From an uncultured Clostridia bacterium (GTDB lineage Bacteria; Bacillota; Clostridia; UMGS1810): DNA of 33,436 nt. Where the stretch lies: assembly GCA_937959315.1 (NCBI GenBank), contig CALGRC010000064.1:1-33436 (forward strand), written 5' to 3'. A program made the position numbers and the translations under genes. The notes beneath the pieces are model-generated. The model worked only from the letters and a program-made list of their open reading frames with translations, was not told where the DNA came from and did no database searches. Shown piece after piece: positions 22,939 through 31,562 of this stretch; the stretch's first letter is position 1; each line of letters begins with the position of its first letter.

Positions 22939-25119
22939 TTAATGAACATCGGTATAACTAAATTCTACCGTTACCACCGAACCTCGCTGAACCATCGTTT
23001 CGGCCGGCGGATCTTGCGACGCCACTACGGCCTCGCCGTCCGCCACCTCAGCCGAACCAGCGATTTTCATATTCAAGCCCGCATTGGTAATGCGCCGGTT
23101 GGCTTCCGATACCGCACAGTTGAGCACATCCGGCACCATCACTTCATCGCCGTCTACTTCTTTGGTGTAAAGCATTACCGTCGACGCCTCCGGCAATGTC
23201 GTCCCGCCCTTGGGAATCTGCTCCAGCACCGTGTCGCCATCCCCGACAAATTGATATTTCAATCCCGAATCAGCAAAAGCCTGTTCCGCATCCGCTTTGC
23301 TCATCCCTTCCACATTCGGCACCGATAAATCCATACTAGCCAGCTCATCTTCGGTATACTGCGGCTCAATGTTCAAATACCGCAGCACATCATCAAAAAT
23401 CTTCTGAAAAGTCGGCGCTGCAATCTGGCCGCCCATATAGGTCCCACCCATCGGTTCATCCAGCATCAAAAGCCCAATGATTTCCGGGTCATTGGCAGGT
23501 GCAAAGCCCACAAACGACGCAATATATTTCCCGTTGTTGCGCGGCTGCTTTTCACTGGTCCCCGTTTTGCCGGCTACCCGGAATCCCTTGATATAAGCAT
23601 TTTTCGAGGTCCCGTTGGTAACCACGCTCTCCAAAATCTGCCGCACTGTCTGCGCCGTTTCCGGCGAAATCACTTTGCGTATCTGTTCGGTTTCAAATGT
23701 TTCAATCACATTGCCTTCATCATCCACCAGTTCTTTGGCAATGCGCGGGCGTACCATTACGCCGTCGTTGCAAATGGCTGAATATGCTGCAACCATCTGC
23801 AATGGCGTCACCTGGAAGCTCTGCCCAAACGAGCAGGTGGCCAGTTCCACCTCGTGGAAGTTGTCCATAGAATGGAACGCACACACCGCTTCCCCCGGCA
23901 GTTCAAAACCAGTCTTTTCTGCAAATCCAAACGCCTTGTAATACTTAAAGAAATTCTCCGTCCCAATCCGCGCGCCAACCGTCATAAAGACCGGGTTGCA
24001 GGAATTTTCCACCCCCTGCACAAAAGTTTCGCCGCCATGTCCGCCCGCCTTCCAGCAATGGATAAGCTCCGGGCCAACCTTCATAGCGCCAGTGCAGTTA
24101 AATGTGTCGTTTAAACTGACAACCCCCTCTTCCAGCGCCATCGCCGTTGTAATGGCTTTAAACGTCGAACCTGGTTCATAGGTATCTACCACACACTTGT
24201 TTCGCCACATCTGATTGATCAATTCATTATATTTGGCCGATTTTTCCTCGCCTTCCAGTGCGTCCACCTCTGCCTGTGCCGCTGGGTCAACCAAAGTAAA
24301 GGGGTCATTCAAATCAAAATTTGGTTCGGTTGCCATAGCCAATACTTCACCAGTTTTTGCATTCATAATGATACAGGCCCCCCCATTTTCCACCTTATAA
24401 TCGGCAACCGCCTGTTCTAAGTGGTTTTCCACAAAGTGCTGCACAACCTCGTCAAGCGTCAGCACTAAATTTGCACCGTTTTCTGGATTGATATATTTTT
24501 CATATTTAAACGGCATATCGGTCCCGCGTGCATTCTTTGCAGACACAACCCGGCCAGGAAGCCCTTTTAAATATTTGTCAAATACCATTTCTATGCCGTT
24601 TAATCCCTGGTTGTCTGTCCCCACAAACCCAATGACATGCGACGCTAAATCGCCGTACGGATAATACCGTTTGGTGTCTTCTGACAAATAAACGCCCTTC
24701 ATTTCCAATTGCCGTATTGCATCTGCCGGTTCCTTTTCCACCCGGCGCTTCACAATTTCATATCCCGTATTCTTGGTAATAATGCTGTATACTTCGTCTT
24801 TTTCCATACCCAAAATCTGAGACAGATTGGTTGCAACTTCTTCCGCGTTACCCGCGTCTGCAATTTCATTAGGCGTAACAGAAACCATTTCCACCGAAGC
24901 GCTTTGCGCTAAAATTTTCCCATTCCGGTCATAAATGACGCCCCGTTTGGAATTGATGGTCTTGTCTTTGGTTTGCTGTTCAATTGCTTTCATTTGCAAT
25001 TCTTCGCCGTCCACAAACTGAATCCACCCCGTGCGGACAGAAAGTGCGGCAAATATCACCAGTAAAATCATCAGCAGAGCAAATGCACGTTTTTTTACTT
25101 TTAAATTAAGCTGTTTCAT
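22939..25119 (-). CDS. spoVD: Class B penicillin-binding protein with PASTA domains (SpoVD/PBP2B-like)
   Basis: The 726-residue transpeptidase has an N-terminal anchor (about 11-30), a dimerisation domain and a transpeptidase domain. The three active-site motifs are STFK (Ser318), SCN (373-375) and KTG (518-520). Two C-terminal PASTA repeats follow (about 599-652 and 661-721). It cross-links peptidoglycan with the SEDS partner. The position after ftsL fits FtsI/PBP2B as well as SpoVD; in several Clostridia one gene fills this place, so the symbol is a best guess. I chose ATG 25119, about 11 nt after GGGAGG, not the further upstream frame to 25215. Confidence 0.92.
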   Translation of the reverse strand: MKQLNLKVKKRAFALLMILLVIFAALSVRTGWIQFVDGEELQMKAIEQQTKDKTINSKRGVIYDRNGKILAQSASVEMVSVTPNEIADAGNAEEVATNLSQILGMEKDEVYSIITKNTGYEIVKRRVEKEPADAIRQLEMKGVYLSEDTKRYYPYGDLASHVIGFVGTDNQGLNGIEMVFDKYLKGLPGRVVSAKNARGTDMPFKYEKYINPENGANLVLTLDEVVQHFVENHLEQAVADYKVENGGACIIMNAKTGEVLAMATEPNFDLNDPFTLVDPAAQAEVDALEGEEKSAKYNELINQMWRNKCVVDTYEPGSTFKAITTAMALEEGVVSLNDTFNCTGAMKVGPELIHCWKAGGHGGETFVQGVENSCNPVFMTVGARIGTENFFKYYKAFGFAEKTGFELPGEAVCAFHSMDNFHEVELATCSFGQSFQVTPLQMVAAYSAICNDGVMVRPRIAKELVDDEGNVIETFETEQIRKVISPETAQTVRQILESVVTNGTSKNAYIKGFRVAGKTGTSEKQPRNNGKYIASFVGFAPANDPEIIGLLMLDEPMGGTYMGGQIAAPTFQKIFDDVLRYLNIEPQYTEDELASMDLSVPNVEGMSKADAEQAFADSGLKYQFVGDGDTVLEQIPKGGTTLPEASTVMLYTKEVDGDEVMVPDVLNCAVSEANRRITNAGLNMKIAGSAEVADGEAVVASQDPPAETMVQRGSVVTVEFSYTDVH

Positions 25120-25257
25120 ATCACTGCTATCCTCCCGCAAAAGTCTCAAAAAACCGCTGTTTGGCAGTCGCCGTCCCCTCCGAACAAAGCGGAAGGGACG
25201 GCGGCTGTCATCCATAAAATCTAGTGATTTGCTGCATTACTATGTAATATGAAACCA

Positions 25258-25752
25258 TTAGTTGAAATATGCCAAAAATGCGCTGATTGACTGCCGGATT
25301 GCACCAAATGTGCTCTGCACCGGCGCGGGGGAATCTTGTTTTGCCACCTCTCCATAATTGCTCTGCTGTACATCAACATATACAATCTGATACTTTTCCG
25401 GTCGTTTCATCCCCAATTGCGTGGTGGCAATTTCCTCTACTTTTTTCAAATCCAGACTCTTTTCCAAATCCAACATTTTCTGGTTATTGTCTTCTTTGGC
25501 CTGTTCCAGTTCTGCCTGCAACTCAGATACCCGGGACGACGCCTGTATGATCCGTGCATTCCCATACAAAACGCCGCATGCAACGGCAAAAACAACGGCA
25601 AGGCAAGACATCAGCTTAACCCGCGCAATAAATTTACGCTTGCGTTCCCTGCGTTTCTTTGCCCGTATGTCTACCTGCTGCGGGGCGGTCCCCCTCTCAT
25701 ACTCCAGCTGATAAGCAGATGTCCCGTCGTATAACCTCGCCAATCCATTCAC
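25258..25752 (-). CDS. ftsL: Cell division protein FtsL-like
   Basis: The 164-residue bitopic protein has a highly basic cytoplasmic segment (AKKRRERKRKF, 31-41), one membrane span (about 46-64) and an extracellular leucine-zipper-like coil (about 67-105) followed by an IATTQLGMKRPEKYQIVYV motif. Together with its place between rsmH and the class B PBP, this identifies FtsL. The tail after about residue 130 is Ser/Gln-rich and longer than usual. The start is GTG 25752 with only a weak ribosome binding site; TTG 25743 after GGGGTG is an alternative. Confidence 0.85.
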   Translation of the reverse strand: MNGLARLYDGTSAYQLEYERGTAPQQVDIRAKKRRERKRKFIARVKLMSCLAVVFAVACGVLYGNARIIQASSRVSELQAELEQAKEDNNQKMLDLEKSLDLKKVEEIATTQLGMKRPEKYQIVYVDVQQSNYGEVAKQDSPAPVQSTFGAIRQSISAFLAYFN

Positions 25753-25761
25753 CCCATTATA

Positions 25762-26697
25762 TCATTTCTTTTGTACAATCCGCAGCTTCGCGCTTTTTGC
25801 ACGCGGGTTGCGTTCCTGTTCCCCTCCGTCCGGTTCTATCGGTTTTTTGGTTACCACCCTGCCGCGCGGCTGCCTGCCGCACACGCATACCGGAAAATCC
25901 TTCGGGCAAATACACCCAGCAGCAAAAGAAGCAAACGCCTGTTTTACAATCCGGTCTTCCAGCGAATGAAACGTAATCACACACAACCGCCCGCCAGACT
26001 GTAAGCAGTCAAAAAAATCTTCCAATGCCTGCCGTAAAATCTGCAACTCCCCATTGACCTCTATCCGGATGGCCTGAAACACCCGTTTCGCCGGATGCGA
26101 CCCCTTCTGCCGCATCCGTTCCGGCACTGCATGCCGGATGATATCGGCCAGTTGGGCCGTTGTTTCAATCGGCTTTTTTCCCCTTTGCCTTACAATGTCG
26201 GCGGCAATCCTCCTGGAAAACCGTTCTTCGCCGTAATCAAAAAAAATTGCGGCCAGTTTTTCTTCCCGATAGGTATTTACAACCGCATATGCATCCAACG
26301 GGTTGTGTTGATCCATACGCATATCCAAAGGCGCGTCAGCCATATAGCTAAATCCCCGCGCCGCGTTGTCAATCTGATACGAGGAAACGCCCAAATCCAG
26401 AAGCGCCCCGTCGATACTGCTGATGCCAAGCTGTGATAAAATGGCTTTGATATTGCGGAAATTGTCATTGACAATGATGACTTTTTTATCATTCCCAAGC
26501 CGCTGCCGGCAAACCGCGACCGCTTCGCTGTCCTGGTCAATCCCAACCAGCCGGCCGGTATCCGCCAAATGCGATAAAATTTCGCTGCTATGCCCGCCGC
26601 CGCCCATGGTGCCATCCACATAAATACCATCCGGACGGATTTGCAGCCCATCCACCGCTTGGTGCAGCAGCACTGGGATGTGTGAAAACTCCATCAT
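25762..26697 (-). CDS. rsmH: 16S rRNA (cytosine-1402-N4)-methyltransferase
   Basis: RsmH methylates C1402 of 16S rRNA in the P site. The 311-residue protein starts MMEFSHIPVLLHQAVDGL. It has the SAM-binding DGTMGGGGHSSEIL (28-41), LDLGVSSYQID, RGFSYMADAPLDMRMD, HPAKRVFQAIRIEVNGEL and ITFHSLEDRIVKQ motifs. The cysteine-rich CICPKDFPVCVCG near the C-terminus is normal for the family. ATG 26697 overlaps the mraZ stop by 4 nt, and GGGG lies eight bases upstream. Confidence 0.96.
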   Translation of the reverse strand: MMEFSHIPVLLHQAVDGLQIRPDGIYVDGTMGGGGHSSEILSHLADTGRLVGIDQDSEAVAVCRQRLGNDKKVIIVNDNFRNIKAILSQLGISSIDGALLDLGVSSYQIDNAARGFSYMADAPLDMRMDQHNPLDAYAVVNTYREEKLAAIFFDYGEERFSRRIAADIVRQRGKKPIETTAQLADIIRHAVPERMRQKGSHPAKRVFQAIRIEVNGELQILRQALEDFFDCLQSGGRLCVITFHSLEDRIVKQAFASFAAGCICPKDFPVCVCGRQPRGRVVTKKPIEPDGGEQERNPRAKSAKLRIVQKK

Positions 26698-27125
26698 ATG
26701 AAAATCCCCAAGTTTCCCATATTGGCTGCAATTTCATCTGCATCAATCGCTGCAATGTACTGGTTCCAAACCTCTGTGGCCCAAATTTCCGCTTTGTTGC
26801 CATTTCCAGTGATGGTAACGTCGTTGGCAATCTGTGCATATTCCCGCAGATGCGGCGGAAGCAAAACCCGCCCCTGCTTATCCGGCTCGCACTCTACCGC
26901 GCCGGCCAAAAACCGGCGGGAAAACGCGCGCGTATTGGGGTCTGTCATAGGCAATGTGCTCAGCTTTTCATAAAATTTTTCCCATTCCTGGCCGGAGAAT
27001 ACAAACAAGCTCTGGTCAAACCCTTTGGTTATCATGAATTTTTCGCCCAGTTGCTCACGAAATCTTGCCGGCATAATGACACGGCCCTTTGCGTCAATAC
27101 TGTGCTGAAATTCACCGCTGAACAT
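26694..27125 (-). CDS. mraZ: Transcriptional regulator MraZ
   Basis: The 143-residue protein has two SpoVT/AbrB-like halves, MFSGEFQHSIDAKGRVIMPARFRE at the N-terminus and ECEPDKQGRVLLPPHLREYA in the middle, each with the DxxGR pattern. MraZ binds repeated short boxes in its own promoter region and controls the dcw cluster, of which it is the first gene. GAGGTG lies six to eight bases before the ATG at 27125. Tandem boxes are present upstream. Confidence 0.96.
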   Translation of the reverse strand: MFSGEFQHSIDAKGRVIMPARFREQLGEKFMITKGFDQSLFVFSGQEWEKFYEKLSTLPMTDPNTRAFSRRFLAGAVECEPDKQGRVLLPPHLREYAQIANDVTITGNGNKAEIWATEVWNQYIAAIDADEIAANMGNLGIFI

Positions 27126-27139
27126 GTGCTCACCTCTTC

Positions 27140-27190
27140 CCCACTTGCCGGTGTTTTTATACCACTTTCAACCACTTCCCACCACTTTTA
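27140..27190 (-). promoter_or_regulatory. Tandem MraZ boxes
   Basis: On the minus strand three directly adjacent 10-bp units, AAGTGGT-like with three variable bases, occupy 27190-27181, 27180-27171 and 27170-27161. On the plus strand each reads ACCACTT followed by three bases. A fourth GTGG box (GGCAAGTGGG) lies at about 27149-27140, 21 bp from the last unit. The pattern and 10-bp period match known MraZ operators, with repeats of about one helical turn. They start at the predicted transcription start, a position suited to repression. Confidence 0.9.
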
Positions 27191-27195
27191 TTTAA

Positions 27196-27224
27196 ATTCT
27201 ACCCCATTTTTAATCATTTTGCAA
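27196..27224 (-). promoter_or_regulatory. Promoter of the mraZ-led dcw cluster
   Basis: On the minus strand TTGCAA (27224-27219) and TAGAAT (27201-27196) are separated by 17 bases. Predicted start is about 27189, immediately ahead of the MraZ boxes, leaving a leader of about 64 nt. Both the hexamer TTGCAA and the spacing repeat those of the S10 operon promoter. Confidence 0.75.
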
Positions 27225-27364
27225 TAGTTTTTTTGAAAATATCTTGATAAACCATGGTTATTTCACAGCATCCGTATATATTTGGCAGTATTGTATAAAT
27301 ACATTTTTGCTTTTTTGTGCAGTTTTTTATCTTGATTTTGTATTTCATTCCAAAAATAGGTATC

Positions 27365-27400
27365 AAAAAATCCGCCCGGCTCCTTTGCCAGGCGGATTTT
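27365..27400 (-). terminator. Intrinsic terminator after recG
   Basis: On the minus strand AAAATCCGCCTGGC (27400-27387) pairs with GCCGGGCGGATTTT (27380-27367), with one G-U pair and a 6-nt loop, and a T-run follows. It begins 13 nt after the recG stop at 27413. The AT-rich stretch 27225-27365 between it and the mraZ promoter shows no convincing gene. Confidence 0.9.
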
Positions 27401-27412
27401 CTATTGATATCC

Positions 27413-29464
27413 TTAATTAAAAATATCTGCGCCGCCGCTCTTTTCAAATAAACGTTGAATCCGGCTGCGCAAATCACGGTTTTCCGGCTTTTTCAAACCC
27501 GGATCCTCCCTGAGCAGCGCTGCACAAGCGGCCTGTGCAGTTTTTAATACTTCCAAATCGGTAAACAGGTTGGCCACCTTCAGCTCAGGCAGCCCATGCT
27601 GCCGCGTCCCAAAAAATTCCCCGCTCCCGCGCAATTCCAAATCCTTTTGGGAAATAAGAAACCCATCGTTGGTACGGCACATGATATTCATACGTTCCCG
27701 CGTCGTCTCATTGTCGCTGTCGGTAAATAAAATACAGTACGACTTGTATTCCCCTCGCCCTACGCGCCCGCGTAGCTGATGAAGCTGGGACAATCCAAAC
27801 CGTTCGGCATTTTCAATGACCATAATATTGGCGTTAGGGACATCAACCCCTACCTCTATTACTGTGGTAGAAACCAGCAATTGAATCTCCCCGCGCTTAA
27901 ACGCCATCATCACATCATCTTTTTCAGCAGGACGCATCTTCCCGTGCAGTAAACCCACCCGATAGCCAGGCAGCACATCCCGCTGCAATTTTTCTGCAAA
28001 TTCCGTCCCCGCTTTCAAATCTGACTTTTCCGACTCTTCCACCAGCGGGCAGACGACATACCCCTGCCGTCCTTCATCCAACTGTTTTTTAACAAACCCA
28101 TAAGCGCGGCGGCGCAGCGCTTCTCCCACACAAAAAGTATCTATCGGCTGCCGGCCTTTTGGCAGCTCGCCAATGATAGATATATCCAAATCCCCATATA
28201 AAATGAGTGCCAGTGTGCGTGGAATGGGCGTTGCCGACATCACCAGCACGTGACAGCCGTCCCCTTTTTCCTTAAGCCGCGCACGCTGGGATACCCCAAA
28301 CCGGTGCTGCTCGTCTGTAACGCACAATCCCAAACGGGCAAATTCTACATCCTTTTCAATTAAGGCATGCGTGCCAATGACGACATCATATGTCCCCGCC
28401 GCAATACCGCGCAGCAATTCTTTTTTCCCCCGGGAAGACCCCGTCAGCAAAGCAACCGAAACGGTATCGCCCAGCAAGGAATGAAGGGTATCATAATGCT
28501 GAAACGCCAAAATTTCAGTAGGCGCCATCAGGACAGCCTGGTAGCCGTTTTTTGCCGCCGCCAGCATAGCCGCTGCGGCCACCACCGTTTTCCCGCTGCC
28601 CACATCCCCTTGCACCAGCCGGTTCATCGGCCTGCCCGACTGTAAATCTGCACAGATTTCTGAAATAGCCGCCTGCTGGGCGTTTGTGGGGGTAAAGGGC
28701 AGCGACTGCAAAAAAAGCCTCACACATGCCATGTTGGTAAAAACAGGCCCTTTCTGCCCGCCGCGGCGATGTTTTAAAAAAGATAGGGACAACTGTAAAA
28801 CAAACAATTCTTCAAATACCAGCCGGCGCCGGGCAATTCCCAGCATTTCAAAACTTTCCGGCGCATGCATTTGACGTACTGCGGTATCCAAATCGACTAG
28901 GCCCAGCCGGGTACGGAGGGATTCTGGCAGCACATCTGGCAGCTTGCCCGCTTTCTCAAGGGCCTGTCCCACCAAACGGCGGACAGACGGCTGGCTGACG
29001 CCCTTGGTTAAAGGGTACACTGGCACAATACAGCCCGTCAGCTCGCACACCCCCTGCCGTTCCATTGCAACCAATTCCAGCTCGCTGCGGCCATAGGCCT
29101 CCGCCCGCTTCCCATAAAAAACATACGGCTCGCCATATGTAATTTTTTTTGCGTATTGCGGCGATGTAAACCATTTGACCAGCAAAGAACCTGTCCCATC
29201 ATCGATATACAAACTGTATACAGCCAAATTGCGCCGGATGCGCTTTTCCGATACCTGGCGGTACGGGACAGCACAGACACAGCACATCTGTCCAGGCCGC
29301 GTCTGTGCAATGGGCAGTACTTCCCGCCGGTCGTCATATTCCCGCGGGAAGTAACAAAGCAAATCCCACAGTGTTTCAATCCCCAGTTTCTTTAAAAATG
29401 CCGCGCGCTTTTCCCCTACGCCTTTCAAATACTGTACGCTGGTATCCAGCACTGCATCCGACAC
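27413..29464 (-). CDS. recG: ATP-dependent DNA helicase RecG
   Basis: RecG remodels stalled replication forks and Holliday junctions. The 683-residue protein has an N-terminal wedge domain (VQYLKGVGEKRAAFLKKLG, then PREYDDRR). Helicase motifs follow: Walker A GDVGSGKTVVAAAA, the DEQH box TDEQHRFGVSQR, VMSATPIPRTLAL, TTVIEVGVDVPNA and the motif VI QLRGRVGRG. I chose GTG 29464, eight bases after GGGGG, not the earlier TTG at 29494. That earlier codon lies inside a terminator-like hairpin. The gene follows fakA with that hairpin between them. Confidence 0.96.
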   Translation of the reverse strand: MSDAVLDTSVQYLKGVGEKRAAFLKKLGIETLWDLLCYFPREYDDRREVLPIAQTRPGQMCCVCAVPYRQVSEKRIRRNLAVYSLYIDDGTGSLLVKWFTSPQYAKKITYGEPYVFYGKRAEAYGRSELELVAMERQGVCELTGCIVPVYPLTKGVSQPSVRRLVGQALEKAGKLPDVLPESLRTRLGLVDLDTAVRQMHAPESFEMLGIARRRLVFEELFVLQLSLSFLKHRRGGQKGPVFTNMACVRLFLQSLPFTPTNAQQAAISEICADLQSGRPMNRLVQGDVGSGKTVVAAAAMLAAAKNGYQAVLMAPTEILAFQHYDTLHSLLGDTVSVALLTGSSRGKKELLRGIAAGTYDVVIGTHALIEKDVEFARLGLCVTDEQHRFGVSQRARLKEKGDGCHVLVMSATPIPRTLALILYGDLDISIIGELPKGRQPIDTFCVGEALRRRAYGFVKKQLDEGRQGYVVCPLVEESEKSDLKAGTEFAEKLQRDVLPGYRVGLLHGKMRPAEKDDVMMAFKRGEIQLLVSTTVIEVGVDVPNANIMVIENAERFGLSQLHQLRGRVGRGEYKSYCILFTDSDNETTRERMNIMCRTNDGFLISQKDLELRGSGEFFGTRQHGLPELKVANLFTDLEVLKTAQAACAALLREDPGLKKPENRDLRSRIQRLFEKSGGADIFN

Positions 29465-29481
29465 CGTGCATTCCCCCAAAC

Positions 29482-29514
29482 AAAAAGCCGCCAACTTATC
29501 CCTGCGTTGGCGGC
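29482..29514 (-). terminator. Terminator hairpin between fakA and recG
   Basis: On the minus strand GCCGCCAAC (29514-29506) pairs perfectly with GTTGGCGGC (29495-29487) around a 10-nt loop, followed by TTTTTG. It lies 8 nt after the fakA stop and only about 20 nt before the recG start, with the recG Shine-Dalgarno directly downstream. No promoter is visible between hairpin and recG. Confidence 0.75.
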
Positions 29515-29521
29515 ATAATTC

Positions 29522-31165
29522 TCATTCTACCGAAACCAAATAATCATATACCGGCTGCCCGCCGTTTTGCACCGACACATCTACATCCGGATACCGCTCA
29601 GATATCAATTTTTCCATTGGCGCAATATCCTTTTCGTACACGCCGCTGCCATAAAAAAGGGTAATAACGCCGGTATCTTCATCTACCATTTGGCTGAGTA
29701 CCTGCAAAAGCGCATGTTCTACCGTACCATCTGCCACAACAATATCGCCTTCTACCAGCCCCAGCACATCGCCTTTTTTGATTTTCTGGCCATTCACTTT
29801 GGTATCGCGGACCGCATAGGTAATCTGCCCCGTCTTGACGCCGGACATGGCCTCTGCCATGGCCTGTTGGTTTTCTGCCGCATCCGCATCTGTATCAAAA
29901 GCCAAAAGGCAAGCCAGTGCCTGCATCACACTGCGGGTTGGAATCACTGTCATATCCTTTTTTGTCAAATTGCGCGCTTGTTCGGCAGATAAAATGACAT
30001 TTTTGTTGTTTGGGAATACAAAAATATGCTCTGCGTACAAGCCCTCTACCGCATTCAAAATATCCTCCGTACTTGGATTCATGGTCTGCCCGCCTTCAAT
30101 GACACGGTCCACGCCCAATTTCAGCAATGTATCCTTCAGCCCGCTGCCTGCCGCAACGGCAATGATCCCATATTTTTTCAGCTCCGCCGGTTCTGGCTGC
30201 GGCTGTTCTGCAAACAGCCGATTGCGGTGCTGTTCCTTCATATTATCAATTTTAATTTTTGTAAGTTCGCCTAATTTCAGCGCCTCACCCAGCACCAGGT
30301 TGGGCTCGTTGGTGTGAATGTGCACCTTGATAATATCATCGTCGTCAATGACCACCATACAGTCACCATGCAGCTCAATGGTGGATTTAAATGCAAATAC
30401 GTCTTCATTTTTGTGGTTCTTATGAATCAAAAACTCGGTACAATACTGAAAGGCAATATCCTCCGGATTCACTGCCAGTTCCGGCCGTGCACCCGTTCCA
30501 GGATGGGCAGGATTGGAAGTTTCTTTATCTTGCCGCTCTATAATCTTACGATTTTTGAGCGCATAAAGGGCGCCTTCCAAAAACAGCATTAGCCCCTTGC
30601 CGCCCGCATCCACCACGCCCGCCTGCTTAAGCTGCGGCAGCAGTTCCTGTGTTTGTTCCAATGCCTTGTTGCCGTCTGCAAGGATGATTTCAAAAAGCTG
30701 CACCGTATCCTCGGTATCCGGCGCATAAGCCGCCGCCGATTCAGCCAGCGCCCGCGCCACCGTTAAAATCGTCCCTTCAGTTGGTTTCATCACTGCACTA
30801 TATGCGCTTTCTGCGGCATGGCCAAATGCTTTTGCCATCAGTGCCGTACCGCATACGTCATGGCCCTGCAATTCTTTAGACAGGCCGCGTATCAGCTGCG
30901 ACATGATCACACCTGAATTCCCCCGCGCACCGCGCAGCGTTGCTGCGGCAAGGGCTTTGGCAACACCGCCCACCCCCAAATCACGCGACGTGGTAACATC
31001 CGCCGCGGCTGCCTGAAGGGTAAGCGACATATTGGTCCCCGTATCGCCGTCCGGCACGGGGAATACGTTTAAATCATCCACCATATGGCGGTTATTGCTC
31101 AAATGATTGGCGCCCGATAGTACCATATCGGCAAAAAAACTGCCGTCAATTTCTCTCATCACCAT
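29522..31165 (-). CDS. fakA: Fatty acid kinase catalytic subunit FakA-like (DAK family)
   Basis: The 547-residue protein has an N-terminal DhaL/DAK2 nucleotide-binding domain, with LNVFPVPDGDTGTNMSLTL (33-51) and LRGARGNSGVIMSQLIRG. A middle region contains VVDAGGKGLMLFLEGAL and a C-terminal FakA domain follows. FakA phosphorylates exogenous fatty acids presented by FakB (DegV-type) proteins, none of which is in this window. The pairing with an Asp23-like gene upstream and recG downstream is the same as the yloU-yloV-recG region of Bacillus. AGGAG lies six bases before the ATG at 31165. Confidence 0.92.
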   Translation of the reverse strand: MVMREIDGSFFADMVLSGANHLSNNRHMVDDLNVFPVPDGDTGTNMSLTLQAAAADVTTSRDLGVGGVAKALAAATLRGARGNSGVIMSQLIRGLSKELQGHDVCGTALMAKAFGHAAESAYSAVMKPTEGTILTVARALAESAAAYAPDTEDTVQLFEIILADGNKALEQTQELLPQLKQAGVVDAGGKGLMLFLEGALYALKNRKIIERQDKETSNPAHPGTGARPELAVNPEDIAFQYCTEFLIHKNHKNEDVFAFKSTIELHGDCMVVIDDDDIIKVHIHTNEPNLVLGEALKLGELTKIKIDNMKEQHRNRLFAEQPQPEPAELKKYGIIAVAAGSGLKDTLLKLGVDRVIEGGQTMNPSTEDILNAVEGLYAEHIFVFPNNKNVILSAEQARNLTKKDMTVIPTRSVMQALACLLAFDTDADAAENQQAMAEAMSGVKTGQITYAVRDTKVNGQKIKKGDVLGLVEGDIVVADGTVEHALLQVLSQMVDEDTGVITLFYGSGVYEKDIAPMEKLISERYPDVDVSVQNGGQPVYDYLVSVE

Positions 31166-31174
31166 CCACCACTC

Positions 31175-31537
31175 CTATTCCTGGACCCGGAAGCCCTCTA
31201 CATAGATATTGACCTGCTCGACTTCCAGCCCGGTCATACGGCTGAGCTGATATTTCACATTGTTGATAATACTGTTGCTGATGGTATTGATATTCACGCC
31301 ATACTCTACAATGATATGGATATCTAGGCTCAGTTTTTTGCCTGGCAGCGCCGTCACTCGGATACCCTTAGTAAGCGTATCCTTTTTCAGCAGGTTGGCA
31401 AATTCATCTGATTTTGACCGGTAAGCCATCCCCACTACGCCATAACACCCCGTTGCAATAATCCCTGCCAGCTTGGCAATCACATCCGTATCAATGGTGA
31501 TACTTCCCTTCGCCAGTTCAAAGCTTGCGTTTGCCAT
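31175..31537 (-). CDS. Asp23/YloU family envelope stress protein
   Basis: The 120-residue protein has the Asp23 pattern: GSITIDTDVIAKLAGIIATGCYGVVGMA at the N-terminus, then ALPGKKLSLDIHIIVEYGVNINTISNSIINNVKYQLSRMTGLEVEQVNIYVEGFRV across the second half. Asp23-family proteins are abundant membrane-associated proteins linked to cell wall stress; the exact function of the YloU group is not known. GGAGGTG precedes the ATG. It lies 9 nt before fakA and 25 nt after the YhaN-like ATPase gene. Confidence 0.92.
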   Translation of the reverse strand: MANASFELAKGSITIDTDVIAKLAGIIATGCYGVVGMAYRSKSDEFANLLKKDTLTKGIRVTALPGKKLSLDIHIIVEYGVNINTISNSIINNVKYQLSRMTGLEVEQVNIYVEGFRVQE

Positions 31538-31562
31538 CGTTACCGCACCTCCATAAGTCTGT

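Noticed and set aside
25756..25761. TGATATAAT motif at the rsmH end, a possible internal promoter for ftsL
   Set aside because: No acceptable -35 at 16-18 bp, and transcription would start at the ftsL start codon, leaving no ribosome binding site.
27214..27477. Small minus-strand frame (87 codons) between mraZ and recG
   Set aside because: It runs through the recG 3' end, the recG terminator and into the mraZ promoter, in AT-rich DNA, and lacks a ribosome binding site.
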